Source: Mucilaginibacter saanensis | GTDB lineage: Bacteria > Bacteroidota > Bacteroidia > Sphingobacteriales > Sphingobacteriaceae | Direction of reading: 5' to 3' | DNA length: 64,000 bases | Assembly: GCF_014200575.1 (NCBI RefSeq) | Contig: NZ_JACHBZ010000001.1 | Location: forward strand, 1 to 64,000 | Shown here: positions 42,687 through 51,158 of the stretch, piece after piece | Position numbering within the stretch: position 1 is the stretch's first letter | Layout of the letters: each line of letters begins with the position of its first letter | Program-made: the position numbers and the translations under genes | The notes under the pieces: model-generated | The model's input: the letters and a program-made list of their open reading frames with translations, nothing else | Database searches by the model: none | Told to the model about the DNA's origin: nothing

Positions 42687-43937
42687 ATGAAAAAAACTAT
42701 AAAACTAACCATCACCAGCTTGCTTTTACTTACAGCGTTTATTGTAAATGCGCAAACCCGTGTGAAAAAAGCTGTTTTTATTATTGCCGATGGCATACCT
42801 GCCGATGTTATTGAAAAGTTAAACACACCCAACCTGAAACTGATTGCCAGGCAAGGCACGTATCTGCGTGCGCATGTCGGCGGCGAAAAAGGCGGCTATT
42901 CGCAAACACCAACCATATCGGCCAATGGATATAATAGTCTACTTACAGCTACCTGGGTAAATAAGCACAATGTTTGGGGTAACGATATTAAAGCACCCAA
43001 CTACAATTACTGGAATGTTTTCCGGATGTTTAAGAATGCCTACCCGGATAAAAAAACAGCCGTTTTTTCGAGCTGGACGGATAATCGTACCAAGCTTATT
43101 GGCGATAAACTACCGGAGGCGGGTAACATCCACCCGGATTATGCCTATGATGGTTACGAGCTGGACACCGTGAAATTTCCTCACGATAAAGCCGGCAATT
43201 ATATGCATTTGATTGATGAACAGGTGGCCACATCGGCGGCGGCCTGTATTAAGGATAAAGCGCCCGACCTGTCATGGGTTTATCTGGAATATACGGATGA
43301 TATGGGGCACCGCTATGGCGATAGTCCGCAATATTATGATGCTATTGAAAAAATGGATGCTCAGGTTGGCCGTATATGGCAGGCTATTCAATATCGTGAG
43401 CAGCATTATAAAGAAGACTGGCTGATATTTATTACAACTGACCACGGCCGGGACGAACAAACTGGTAAAGGTCACGGTGGCCAAAGCACCCGCCAGAGAT
43501 CAACCTGGATGGTGACGAGCTACCAACCGTTGAATAACTATGCCCAATATTATACCCCCGGCATTATTGATATAACCCCATCTATAAACAGTTTTTTAAA
43601 TGTGAAATTACCGGTAGCCCAACTACGCGAGGTTGACGGTATATCGCTTATTGGCCCGGTATCGGTTGCGCAGGCAGCGGCCAATTATGTGCAGGGCTCG
43701 CTTGATGTAAGCTGGAAAGCGATGAATGCTAAAGGCAAAGTAAAAATATGGATAGCTGCCACCAACAATTACAAAACAGGTGAGCCTGACGATTACCAAT
43801 TATTGGCCGAGGTCCCGGTTACTAATGAACATGCCTTGCTTGACGTAAAAAAACTGACATCTAAGTTTTATAAGGTTTGTATTGAAGGTACTTATAATAC
43901 CGTGAACAGGTGGGTAGTTTTGGAGGATAAGAAATAG
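42687..43937 (+). CDS. Secreted alkaline phosphatase superfamily phosphodiesterase/pyrophosphatase
   Basis: The product is 416 residues with a Sec signal (AFIVNAQ). It has the alkaline phosphatase superfamily core: [20 protein letters not shown] with the first metal-binding Asp, the nucleophile region [46 protein letters not shown] with the second metal set, and [18 protein letters not shown] with the final His. The overall form resembles nucleotide pyrophosphatase/phosphodiesterases. It would hydrolyse phosphoesters outside the cytoplasm. It lies just beyond the organophosphorus locus but converges on it, so membership is uncertain. Confidence 0.82.
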   Translation: MKKTIKLTITSLLLLTAFIVNAQTRVKKAVFIIADGIPADVIEKLNTPNLKLIARQGTYLRAHVGGEKGGYSQTPTISANGYNSLLTATWVNKHNVWGNDIKAPNYNYWNVFRMFKNAYPDKKTAVFSSWTDNRTKLIGDKLPEAGNIHPDYAYDGYELDTVKFPHDKAGNYMHLIDEQVATSAAACIKDKAPDLSWVYLEYTDDMGHRYGDSPQYYDAIEKMDAQVGRIWQAIQYREQHYKEDWLIFITTDHGRDEQTGKGHGGQSTRQRSTWMVTSYQPLNNYAQYYTPGIIDITPSINSFLNVKLPVAQLREVDGISLIGPVSVAQAAANYVQGSLDVSWKAMNAKGKVKIWIAATNNYKTGEPDDYQLLAEVPVTNEHALLDVKKLTSKFYKVCIEGTYNTVNRWVVLEDKK

Positions 43938-44192
43938 GAGAGTAGATACAGGACTATAAGGGTAGAAGATACAGGATTATAAGAGTCAGGAAGTAAGTAA
44001 AAAAACGATAAATACGCGTCATTGCGAGGTACGAAGCATCTCTGTGCATCTCCTAACCTGTCGTCCTGAGCGCAGCGAAGGATCTATTTGGCGATCAGAT
44101 TCTTCGCTGCGCTCAGAATGACAAACTATTTTATTTGCTTCATAGCTCAGCAATGACGCTCTTTTTGGGTGCATTGGTGGAATAGAATATTA
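43938..44192. repeat. Intergenic region with dispersed repeats
   Basis: CGTCATTGCGAGGTACGAAGC (44017-44037) is a relative of the repeat near 17391. TGTCGTCCTGAGCGCAGCGA (44059-44078) and CGCTGCGCTCAGAATGACA (44105-44123) form a stem of the TCATCCTGAGCG family. No ORF is seen. Confidence 0.7.
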
Positions 44193-44228
44193 ACAAGAAG
44201 GCCGGACATTAATGCCCGGCCTTCTTGT
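44193..44228. terminator. Bidirectional terminator
   Basis: ACAAGAAGGCCGG and CCGGCCTTCTTGT are perfect inverted copies around a ten-base loop, 20 bp after the phospholipase stop, between convergent genes. Confidence 0.85.
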
Positions 44229-44248
44229 ATAAATAGTGATATATCGGA

Positions 44249-46804
44249 TTAAGCAATTACCTTTCCCATCAGCGGGTCGCTGTAGCTGTGGTTGCCGGTT
44301 TCAACCCGGCCTGCATATCGTTTTTCAAATGATTGGCTGCCGCTCACCTTCACACTAAAATCATACCATCCATAGCTTTTAGCCAGGTTTAAGGTTATTG
44401 AACCATGACCGTTAGCTGCAACTGCTTTTTGGTGCTTATTGGTTTTGTAGGCGTGGTCGGTTATTTCAATGGTGTATGGTTTGCTGCTTGTATTAGCCAG
44501 TTTAAGCGCAATGTTGCCGGTAAGTTTTCCAGCTGCGCCTTGCTCATATTCGCAGGCTACATCAAGCATCGGATCGGCGGTATTGCCTTTGTATTCGCGG
44601 AAGAAGCCATTGGGGCCGTAAACGCGCAGGTGATATTCGCCGTTTTCAAATTCGTGTAGCGGCCAGTTGTCTGTAAGGCTATCGCCCGCTGTAAGTGCAT
44701 ATGACCAGGTGCGCAGGGCCTCCATCTGTTGGGCATCGTTGATGCTGGCATATTTGCCCGGGGCATAAACGTTAAATGGCGAACCTAAAGCCTTTGAACC
44801 AAATACCTTGTTATCTGCGGTGAATTTAATATCAAATGATTTTTTATCAGCACTTAACCTGCCATCGGCATAAAGCTGGTAAGGCAGTGCACAGGAAGGT
44901 TTAATACCTTTTTCCTGTTGCGGCATGTATGGCGACGAATGCGGATTTTTATTAATCTGCGCTATCTCCTCGGCATTAAGCAGTTTATAGCTGGGGAGTT
45001 TTTTAAATTTGGCTTTATGGATGCTTTCCACGAAAGCGTCTTTAGCAACAAATTCAGGGTTCTCGATCTTGTCGTTATTATACGGCCTGAAAACGCTTGA
45101 AAGATCACCGCAAACAGTACGGCGCCAATCGCTGATGTTGGGTTCTACTACTTTTTTACCGGTTTTTTTGCTTAAAAAGTCTTCCAGAAACTGTAGGGTA
45201 GAGGTATGGTCAAACACTTCGGAGTTTACCCAGCCGCCTTTTGTCCATGGTGATGCAATAACCAACGGTACGCGATAACCCAAGCCTATAGCGCTTTCGC
45301 GGTCATATACTTCGGGGAAGTTATTACGTGCTTTTTCCTGCTCCAGCGTAACAAACTCAACGCTGGTATCAATACCTTTTGAGGTTAAGCCGGTGCCGGG
45401 TTTATGCGGGTTAGGGGCAACAAATGGCGGTACGTGGTCAAAATAACCATCGTTTTCGTCATAAGCTAATATGAAGATGGTTTTTTTCCACACATCCGGG
45501 TTCTGGGTAAGTATATCCATTACCTCAGATACGTACCAGGCGCCAAACCAGGCTGAACTCGGGTGGTCTGAAAAATGTTCAGGTGCCGATAGCCAGGAAA
45601 CCGTTGGCAGCTGGCCGGTTTTTACATCGTCCCTAAACTGGTGCAATACATCGCCTTTGGGTACCAGCAATTCGCGTTCGGTACCGTTATCATCATATTT
45701 TAAATTCACCAGTTCGCGGTAATGCGGATCATTGGTGTTGGTTACAAAACCTTTTTGGTGCAGATTTTTTTCGCGTTCAGACAGGGTGGCAAATTTACCT
45801 GGATCAAGGTTTGCCATGTCTTTTTTTATTCCATCCAGATCGCGCTGCTTTTGTTTGAGCTGTTTTTGCAGGTGATCAATATGTGCATCGCCGGCAGGTA
45901 ACGCGGCTATTTGCTTTTCAAGTGCAGTGATTTCGTCAGGTAAAAGAGTTGATCTTTTTTGCAGGTAGGTAATGTGGTTATCATGCAGCTTAATGTTGTA
46001 TTGTGCAAAAAACTCTAAAGGGTTATCCTGAAAGTTTGATAACCAGGGGTCCTGCTCACCCTCCAAACCGGTATCAATAGCTACCTCATTCTGGTAATGT
46101 TTCCATGATATGCCATGATCCTCTAAACGCTCGGGGAAGGTACCCCAGGTAAGCGTTCCGTAATCCATATCATCATTCCAAACGTGCGCCAGCGAGTTTT
46201 CATGCTGCTCGGTGCGTACCGTTCCGCTCCAGAAAAACAAGCGGTTTGGGTTGGTACCGGTAAGGGCCGAGCAAAAATTCTGATCGCATACGGTAAAGGC
46301 ATCAGCCAGGGCGTAATAAAACGGAATATCTTCCCGGTTATAATAACCCATGGTAAGCGGCATGTGGCTATACTCTTTAATGCCGTTTTGTTTTACGTTG
46401 AGCCATTGGTCAAACTTACCATCATTACGGGCATTAACCTGGTTGGCCCAGGAGTGCGGTAACGACGACATCCAGGTAGCTTTGGTGCCTTTCATATCCA
46501 GGCGGAAAGGAGCATAAGTTTCGCCTTTTTTGTTGGATTGCAGCCATACCTTATTTTTATTTGGCAAATCAATAGCCCGCGGATCATTATATCCGCGTAC
46601 GCCTTTAAGGGTGCCATAGGTATGGTCAAAAGAGCGGTTCTCCTGCATCAGGATCACGATGTGTTCGGCATCCATATAGGTGCTGCCCGGCGCCGGGTTA
46701 ATTGCCATTGCCTTTTGAATTGATTGGGGCAGAACGCTTGTTAAGCCGGCAGCGCCCGTAAGTAATGCAGCTTTTTTAATAAAATCTCTCCTGGTATCCA
46801 GCAT
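44249..46804 (-). CDS. Phosphocholine-type phospholipase C, Tat-exported
   Basis: The product is 851 residues. The N-terminus, MLDTRRDFIKKAALLTGAAG, is a Tat signal. The catalytic domain has HIVILMQENRSFDHTYGTLKGVRGYNDPRA with the conserved Glu-Asn pair, ADAFTVCDQNFCSALTGTNPNRLFFWSGT, a metal-binding region ILAYDENDGYFDHVPP, and HTSTLQFLEDF. Two beta-sandwich C-terminal DUF756 domains follow (about residues 640-850). The family cleaves phosphocholine or related head groups from phospholipids and sphingomyelin. It is the last gene of a minus-strand set with the TIGR03364 oxidoreductase and the DUF5690 transporter, so the released head group probably feeds them. Confidence 0.9.
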   Translation of the reverse strand: MLDTRRDFIKKAALLTGAAGLTSVLPQSIQKAMAINPAPGSTYMDAEHIVILMQENRSFDHTYGTLKGVRGYNDPRAIDLPNKNKVWLQSNKKGETYAPFRLDMKGTKATWMSSLPHSWANQVNARNDGKFDQWLNVKQNGIKEYSHMPLTMGYYNREDIPFYYALADAFTVCDQNFCSALTGTNPNRLFFWSGTVRTEQHENSLAHVWNDDMDYGTLTWGTFPERLEDHGISWKHYQNEVAIDTGLEGEQDPWLSNFQDNPLEFFAQYNIKLHDNHITYLQKRSTLLPDEITALEKQIAALPAGDAHIDHLQKQLKQKQRDLDGIKKDMANLDPGKFATLSEREKNLHQKGFVTNTNDPHYRELVNLKYDDNGTERELLVPKGDVLHQFRDDVKTGQLPTVSWLSAPEHFSDHPSSAWFGAWYVSEVMDILTQNPDVWKKTIFILAYDENDGYFDHVPPFVAPNPHKPGTGLTSKGIDTSVEFVTLEQEKARNNFPEVYDRESAIGLGYRVPLVIASPWTKGGWVNSEVFDHTSTLQFLEDFLSKKTGKKVVEPNISDWRRTVCGDLSSVFRPYNNDKIENPEFVAKDAFVESIHKAKFKKLPSYKLLNAEEIAQINKNPHSSPYMPQQEKGIKPSCALPYQLYADGRLSADKKSFDIKFTADNKVFGSKALGSPFNVYAPGKYASINDAQQMEALRTWSYALTAGDSLTDNWPLHEFENGEYHLRVYGPNGFFREYKGNTADPMLDVACEYEQGAAGKLTGNIALKLANTSSKPYTIEITDHAYKTNKHQKAVAANGHGSITLNLAKSYGWYDFSVKVSGSQSFEKRYAGRVETGNHSYSDPLMGKVIA

Positions 46805-46876
46805 AAGTTATGAGTTCTGAGTATGTTGTACGTATTAAGTTTTACGTTAATTGGTTACCGGATGCAATTTAAGCTA

Positions 46877-46905
46877 TGATCCATTAATTGTCAACTAATG
46901 GATCA
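46877..46905 (-). promoter_or_regulatory. Hairpin that includes the stop codon of the TIGR03364 gene
   Basis: TGATCCATTA and TAATGGATCA are perfect 10-bp inverted copies with a nine-base loop. The TGA at the minus-strand end of the arm is the stop codon of the oxidoreductase gene. No T-run follows, so rather than a classical terminator it may stabilise the upstream message or reduce transcription into the phospholipase gene. Confidence 0.4.
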
Positions 46906-48027
46906 ATCTCTTTTCGCAATTACTTGTTCGCACAGGCCAAATGATAGCGTCATGCCGTTGCCGCCCATACCGTTTATAATGGTTACGCCGGGTGCCGGTT
47001 CGGTAATAAACTCTGTTGCTCCGTTAGTCATTTTAGGGTATATGCCGTGCCATGACTGTAGTAATTTCCAGTCCTTAAAGGTGGCAAAAGTATGTAAGTA
47101 CTCCGTTATCAAATTATTAATAAATGCCTTGTCAAAAGGGTCATGTACCAGTCCGTATTCGTGCGAATCGCCGATGGTAAGCGCACCGTTGCCATTTTGC
47201 GAAACCATGACATGGATACCCCAGTTTAAATGCGTGGCATATTGCTCTTCGTACCTTTGGCGCAAGGCAGATAACGAGGCCGCAGCCTGAAAGCCGGGAT
47301 AATGGATCATAGATAAACCGCCGCATAATGAGGGCCCTATGCGCCATCCGTCAGGCTGGTTAACCAGGCGCATCATTTGCAGTTTACATTTGGTGATAGG
47401 TGTTTGCGCAAAAAGCTCGGGGTAAAGGGTTTCAAAATCCGCCCCGCTGCATACAAATATTTCATCTGCCTGCCAGCTTTGAGTGCCTGACATTACTTTG
47501 GGGTGCTCAATACGGCTGATGGCGGTGTTCCAATGAAACTCCACGTCATATTTATCGGCCAAGTATTTGGCTACCTGGCCAACGGCCTCGCGCGATTCAA
47601 TGATCATTTCCTCGCCGCTCCATAAAGCACCTTTCAGACCTTCGGGATTAACTGCAGGTGATTTGGCCAGCGTTTGGGCCGGATTTAACATAGCGCAATC
47701 ACGAAAGGTGTGGTTAACCTCCACGTACTCCTGCATTACCTGTAATTCATCGGCATGGTAGGCAACATGCAAAGAGCCAACCTCATTATGCCAGATGCCG
47801 GCCTCGGTACAAATGGTTTTCCAGATGCTGCGCGAAAGCATAGCGCGCTCATACATGGGGCCGGTTGCCTGCCCAATAGGCCATACCATTCCAAAATTGC
47901 GGATGGATGCACCAACTGCATGCTCGTTACGCTCAAATACGGTTACTTTATAACCCCGCATGGCCAGAGCCCTGGCAGTAGCAAGGCCAACAATACCGGC
48001 ACCTATAATTATTGCTTGTTTGTTCAT
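46903..48027 (-). CDS. TIGR03364 family FAD-dependent oxidoreductase (phosphonate-associated)
   Basis: The product is 374 residues. It is a DAO-fold amine oxidase/dehydrogenase: IIIGAGIVGLATARALAMRGYKVTVFER binds FAD, RNFGMVWPIGQATGPMYERAM is the family-specific segment, and NGMGGNGMTLSFGLCEQV closes the flavin site. TIGR03364 genes lie in phosphonate degradation clusters, and characterised relatives oxidatively deaminate 2-aminoethylphosphonate or its N-methyl form to the aldehyde. It lies 64 bp downstream of the transporter gene. No aldehyde-cleaving PhnX or PhnA gene is in the window. Confidence 0.85.
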   Translation of the reverse strand: MNKQAIIIGAGIVGLATARALAMRGYKVTVFERNEHAVGASIRNFGMVWPIGQATGPMYERAMLSRSIWKTICTEAGIWHNEVGSLHVAYHADELQVMQEYVEVNHTFRDCAMLNPAQTLAKSPAVNPEGLKGALWSGEEMIIESREAVGQVAKYLADKYDVEFHWNTAISRIEHPKVMSGTQSWQADEIFVCSGADFETLYPELFAQTPITKCKLQMMRLVNQPDGWRIGPSLCGGLSMIHYPGFQAAASLSALRQRYEEQYATHLNWGIHVMVSQNGNGALTIGDSHEYGLVHDPFDKAFINNLITEYLHTFATFKDWKLLQSWHGIYPKMTNGATEFITEPAPGVTIINGMGGNGMTLSFGLCEQVIAKRD

Positions 48028-48091
48028 TTGTTTAATATATAAAGGAGCCAGTGGGGATAAGCCATCAATTCCCTGGTTAGTTTTTTTAATT

Positions 48092-49405
48092 TTAGCTTAA
48101 AGAAAGCACTCCTTGCTCACTTGGCTTTTTTTTATCTTTTTGTGCGCTTTGCATAAAGTATATTAATGATAATACACCGCAAATACCGCCAACTATGGCT
48201 ACAACCATAACACCTTCTTTAAAAAAGTTACCCCAGCTAATGTTGGGCCGGCCAAGTTCTTTTACCAATAAAATACTTACGCTGCCCAGGTAACCCATGG
48301 AGTCGGCCACGTACATGATAAAACCTACGTTACTGCGATAGTTAAAGGTAGCTATCATACGTTCAAAAAATATGGCATTATAAGGTACGTAACCCAGGTA
48401 AAGGCCAAGCCCGGCCATGGTCATCCAGCTTATGGGGCTTATGAGTTTTAAGGAGTACAACATGGTTGAAGCGCCAACCAGCACGCAGCCGCCTATGATA
48501 AGCAGGTGAATAATGCTGAATGCTTTGAGGTTCTTTTTAACGAGGATAAGCAAGCTCATGGCTACCAGTACAATAATAGATATGATGCTATCAATATTGG
48601 TGTAAATGCTATTGCTTTTTACGCCAAGATCGGCCCATATCTCTACTTCAAAATTATCTCGTACATCGCGCATAATGGTGAGCAGTACATAAATGATGAT
48701 GGTAAGAATAATGCCCGGTAAAAAACGGGTTAAAAACTGTTTGCGCTCGGCGGCATTCATCGGGCTGCGTTCGGCGCGTTGTTGTTTGTCTTCGATGGTA
48801 GGAGCGGGCATCAATTCCATACAAAATACAAACAGCAGCAGGGGCAGTACAAATATAGCCCCGGTTAAAAAGGGCATGTGATATTCATTTACATGAAAAA
48901 CGCTGAGTAATGTGCGCCCAACGGTTTTTACAAAGCCCGATGCAAATATTAAACTGATGGACAGTACAGCTGCCATAAACTCGGTTGAGCGGCGGCCTTC
49001 CAGGTAACCAAAAACCAGTCCCCATATTAAGCCCAGCGGAAAACCATTAATAAACAGAAAAACAATATTAAATGGTGCTGGCACAAAGGCAAAGGCTAAC
49101 AATGCCAGCCAGGCAATACCTATCAGTGTTAAAATATAGCGTGCCCTGTTTTTGCTGTTTACTTCGGCTATAAAACGGATACCATAAAATTTGCTGCAGG
49201 TGTAACCCACCACCTGTGCTATTACCAGCCAAACTTTATAATCAACATGCAGATATTGCTGCCCGGTAAACGTTCCGGCGGCAAAGGCTTTGCGAAAAGC
49301 GTACATAGAGGTGTATAACCCAAATGCTGCTACGGCTGCCATTACTGATAACAGGGAATACGGCCATTTAGCCACCTGAGCCCGTAATTGATTCATCAGT
49401 TTCAT
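48092..49405 (-). CDS. DUF5690 family MFS-like transporter
   Basis: The product is 437 residues with about twelve membrane helices. It has MFS-like features: an N-terminal helix with FGLYTSMYAFRKAF, YTCSKFYGIRFIAEVNSKNRARY on the first cytoplasmic loop, and GLIWGLVFGYLEGRRSTEFMAAVL. DUF5690 proteins occur in Bacteroidetes next to TIGR03364 and phosphonate-linked genes, so import of an aminophosphonate or a phospho-amino-alcohol through the inner membrane is likely. It is the first gene of the minus-strand set; a conserved 47-bp block lies 113 bp upstream of its start. Confidence 0.85.
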   Translation of the reverse strand: MKLMNQLRAQVAKWPYSLLSVMAAVAAFGLYTSMYAFRKAFAAGTFTGQQYLHVDYKVWLVIAQVVGYTCSKFYGIRFIAEVNSKNRARYILTLIGIAWLALLAFAFVPAPFNIVFLFINGFPLGLIWGLVFGYLEGRRSTEFMAAVLSISLIFASGFVKTVGRTLLSVFHVNEYHMPFLTGAIFVLPLLLFVFCMELMPAPTIEDKQQRAERSPMNAAERKQFLTRFLPGIILTIIIYVLLTIMRDVRDNFEVEIWADLGVKSNSIYTNIDSIISIIVLVAMSLLILVKKNLKAFSIIHLLIIGGCVLVGASTMLYSLKLISPISWMTMAGLGLYLGYVPYNAIFFERMIATFNYRSNVGFIMYVADSMGYLGSVSILLVKELGRPNISWGNFFKEGVMVVAIVGGICGVLSLIYFMQSAQKDKKKPSEQGVLSLS

Positions 49406-49517
49406 CGTTGTTACTGGTTTATGATTTCTGTAATCTGTGCTATATCATTAATAATGTGGGTAAGTTTGTAGATGAATACTACCAAGTTAACTACTACAAT
49501 ATTAATAAATAATGTTT

Positions 49518-49564
49518 AGCAATACTAAACTTTGTTTATTAATACTGAGCTAAATTAGTGTTAA
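49518..49564 (-). promoter_or_regulatory. Shared promoter/operator block upstream of the transporter gene
   Basis: Read on the minus strand this 47-bp block matches the block upstream of susC (51072-51118) at 41 positions, with 24 identical bases in a row ending AAACAAAGTTTAGTATTGCT. Its end contains TAGTATTG, one mismatch from the -7 box TAnnTTTG. Here the core also lies in a palindrome, GTTTAG-caata-CTAAAC (49514-49530). Proposed as the regulator binding site and promoter of the DUF5690-TIGR03364-phospholipase set. Confidence 0.6.
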
Positions 49565-49633
49565 TGTTTTGTTAAGTACCAGGGGCGAGAATGCGTAAAG
49601 GCTCAATCATAACCTTTACGCAGAGGGGCTTAA

Positions 49634-50209
49634 CTATTTTTTTTCTTCAAAAAAGTAAACTACCAGCATGCTGGCCGTAGTTTTCCCTAAGTTTTTAGGG
49701 GTGTGTGATATGCGGCCGTCAAACAGCATGGAGTCGCCCTGGTGCAAAACTATTTTGTCGTCATTAAATTGATATTCTATTTCGCCCTGTAAAATGTATT
49801 TATATTCAAAGGCTTCGGTTTCAACCAGCGGACGAGTTGCATTTGGTTCCAGCTCCAATATTACAATATCAACGGTGGAGTGGATCATAGACTGCGTAAA
49901 TATGCGCTGGTAGTGAAAACCTAAAGCATGTTCTTTTTCAAAATGTTCGTACTCATCTTTTCGCTTTATCAGCACGGGCAGGTGATCTTTTGAGCGGATG
50001 TCCTTAAAAAAGTCATTCAGGTCAATCTCCAGTGCTTTAATAATATCTATTAATACCATGAGCGATGGTATTGTTCGGCTATTTTCTATCTGCGATATGA
50101 GTCCTTTACTTACGTTTGCCCTTACGGCCAGTTCCTGTACGGTGATATTTTTCTCGCGGCGGCGCTCCTTTATCCGGTTACTGATCTGTATCAGTATATT
50201 TTCTTCCAT
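49634..50209 (-). CDS. XRE-family regulator with C-terminal cupin domain
   Basis: The product is 191 residues. Residues 8-62 are an XRE helix-turn-helix (ISNRIKERRREKNITVQELAVRANVSKGLISQIENSRTIPSLMVLIDIIKALEIDLNDFF). Residues about 110-188 are a cupin_2 barrel (VDIVILELEPNATRPLVETEAFEYKYILQGEIEYQFNDDKIVLHQGDSMLFDGRISHTPKN) that probably senses a small ligand. Such regulators control adjacent catabolic genes, often for amino compounds. It is transcribed away from the PhnZ-like gene and towards the transporter gene. It is the natural candidate to bind the duplicated 47-bp blocks flanking it. Confidence 0.88.
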   Translation of the reverse strand: MEENILIQISNRIKERRREKNITVQELAVRANVSKGLISQIENSRTIPSLMVLIDIIKALEIDLNDFFKDIRSKDHLPVLIKRKDEYEHFEKEHALGFHYQRIFTQSMIHSTVDIVILELEPNATRPLVETEAFEYKYILQGEIEYQFNDDKIVLHQGDSMLFDGRISHTPKNLGKTTASMLVVYFFEEKK

Positions 50210-50392
50210 TATTTAATTTAAGATTAACAATGCGCAATGTAGAACTCAAAAGTTAAAATTCAAAAAACAATAATTGCCGTAATATGGAGTTGCTCCCTTT
50301 GCCAGCTATCAGCGTGATGGATATTTCACAAACATTTAATATTTTCATAACCTGGATGCCCTTTATTTGCAGATAAAATAAAAAATTTAACC

Positions 50393-50977
50393 ATGGCCTT
50401 TTCTCAATATAATCCACACGCAGTTGTGAAAGAAGTATTTTCTCTTTACGAAAAATTTGGCGACGAAGACTATATCGGAGAACCGGTTTCGCAATTGGAG
50501 CACATGTCACAGGCTGCAGCCTTAGCGCAAGCCGAAGGTTATGATGACGAAGTGGTACTTGCTGCCTTTTTTCATGATATCGGGCATTTATGTGCCGATG
50601 CCGAAGATGTAGAAAGTATGGATGGCATGGGTAACGTTGATCATGAAAAACTGGGCGCCGATTACCTGCTGGAACGCGGTTTTTCTGAACGGGTTGCCAA
50701 CCTGGTGCAGGGCCATGTAATTGCTAAAAGATACCTTACCTATAAATTTCCAGAATATTATAACCGCCTGTCTGACGCCAGTAAAACTACACTGGACTTT
50801 CAGGGAGGTGTGATGACCGCTGATGAAGCCGCCGACTTTGAGCTTAACCCTGACGCTGAATTAATTGTACGACTGCGTTACTGGGATGATATGGCCAAAG
50901 AGATGCATGTACCCGTAGATAATATAGATGGTTTAAAACTAATGGCTCTAACGCATTTGCAACTGGTAAATAGTTGA
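50393..50977 (+). CDS. PhnZ-type HD-domain diiron oxygenase (phosphonate-associated)
   Basis: The product is 194 residues, the size of PhnZ. PhnZ uses a mixed-valent Fe(II)/Fe(III) site to cleave 1-hydroxy-2-aminoethylphosphonate to glycine and phosphate. The iron ligands known in PhnZ are all present at matching spacing: His37 (LEHMSQAA), His61-Asp62 (FFHDIGHL), His84 (NVDHEKLG), His108 (VQGHVIAKRYL) and Asp165 (RYWDD). The lid pair Tyr27 and Glu30 (DYIGEP) is also kept, which separates it from ordinary HD phosphohydrolases. It lies opposite the XRE-cupin gene and 181 bp before susC. The partner hydroxylase PhnY is absent from the window. Confidence 0.88.
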   Translation: MAFSQYNPHAVVKEVFSLYEKFGDEDYIGEPVSQLEHMSQAAALAQAEGYDDEVVLAAFFHDIGHLCADAEDVESMDGMGNVDHEKLGADYLLERGFSERVANLVQGHVIAKRYLTYKFPEYYNRLSDASKTTLDFQGGVMTADEAADFELNPDAELIVRLRYWDDMAKEMHVPVDNIDGLKLMALTHLQLVNS

Positions 50978-50993
50978 TAATTTCATATTAAGT

Positions 50994-51028
50994 TTATGTA
51001 ATGGGTATGTAATTACCCTGTTACATAA
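50994..51028. promoter_or_regulatory. Nested inverted repeat downstream of the PhnZ-like gene
   Basis: TTATGTAA (50994-51001) pairs with TTACATAA (51021-51028), and inside it GGGTA pairs with TACCC. There is no T-run, so it may be a weak terminator for the PhnZ-like gene or a regulatory site ahead of susC. Confidence 0.35.
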
Positions 51029-51071
51029 ATGCACCTGCTTAACACAGGGTGAATATAAGATTAAGTATAGC

Positions 51072-51118
51072 TTAACATTAAATTAGTTTACTAATAATAA
51101 ACAAAGTTTAGTATTGCT
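51072..51118 (+). promoter_or_regulatory. Shared promoter/operator block upstream of susC
   Basis: This is the second copy of the 47-bp block found at 49518-49564, in the same orientation relative to its gene, 40 bp before the susC ATG. The 24 identical bases span 51095-51118. TAGTATTG (51110-51117) approximates the -7 box, which would give a leader of about 36 bases. Confidence 0.6.
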
Positions 51119-51158
51119 GTATGAAAAAATCGATAACCTCACCCCTAAATTTTAGCAG

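Noticed and set aside
42687..43937. Inclusion of the alkaline phosphatase-like gene in the organophosphorus locus
   Set aside because: It converges on the phospholipase gene across repeats and a bidirectional terminator, so shared transcription is excluded and only functional kinship could be argued.
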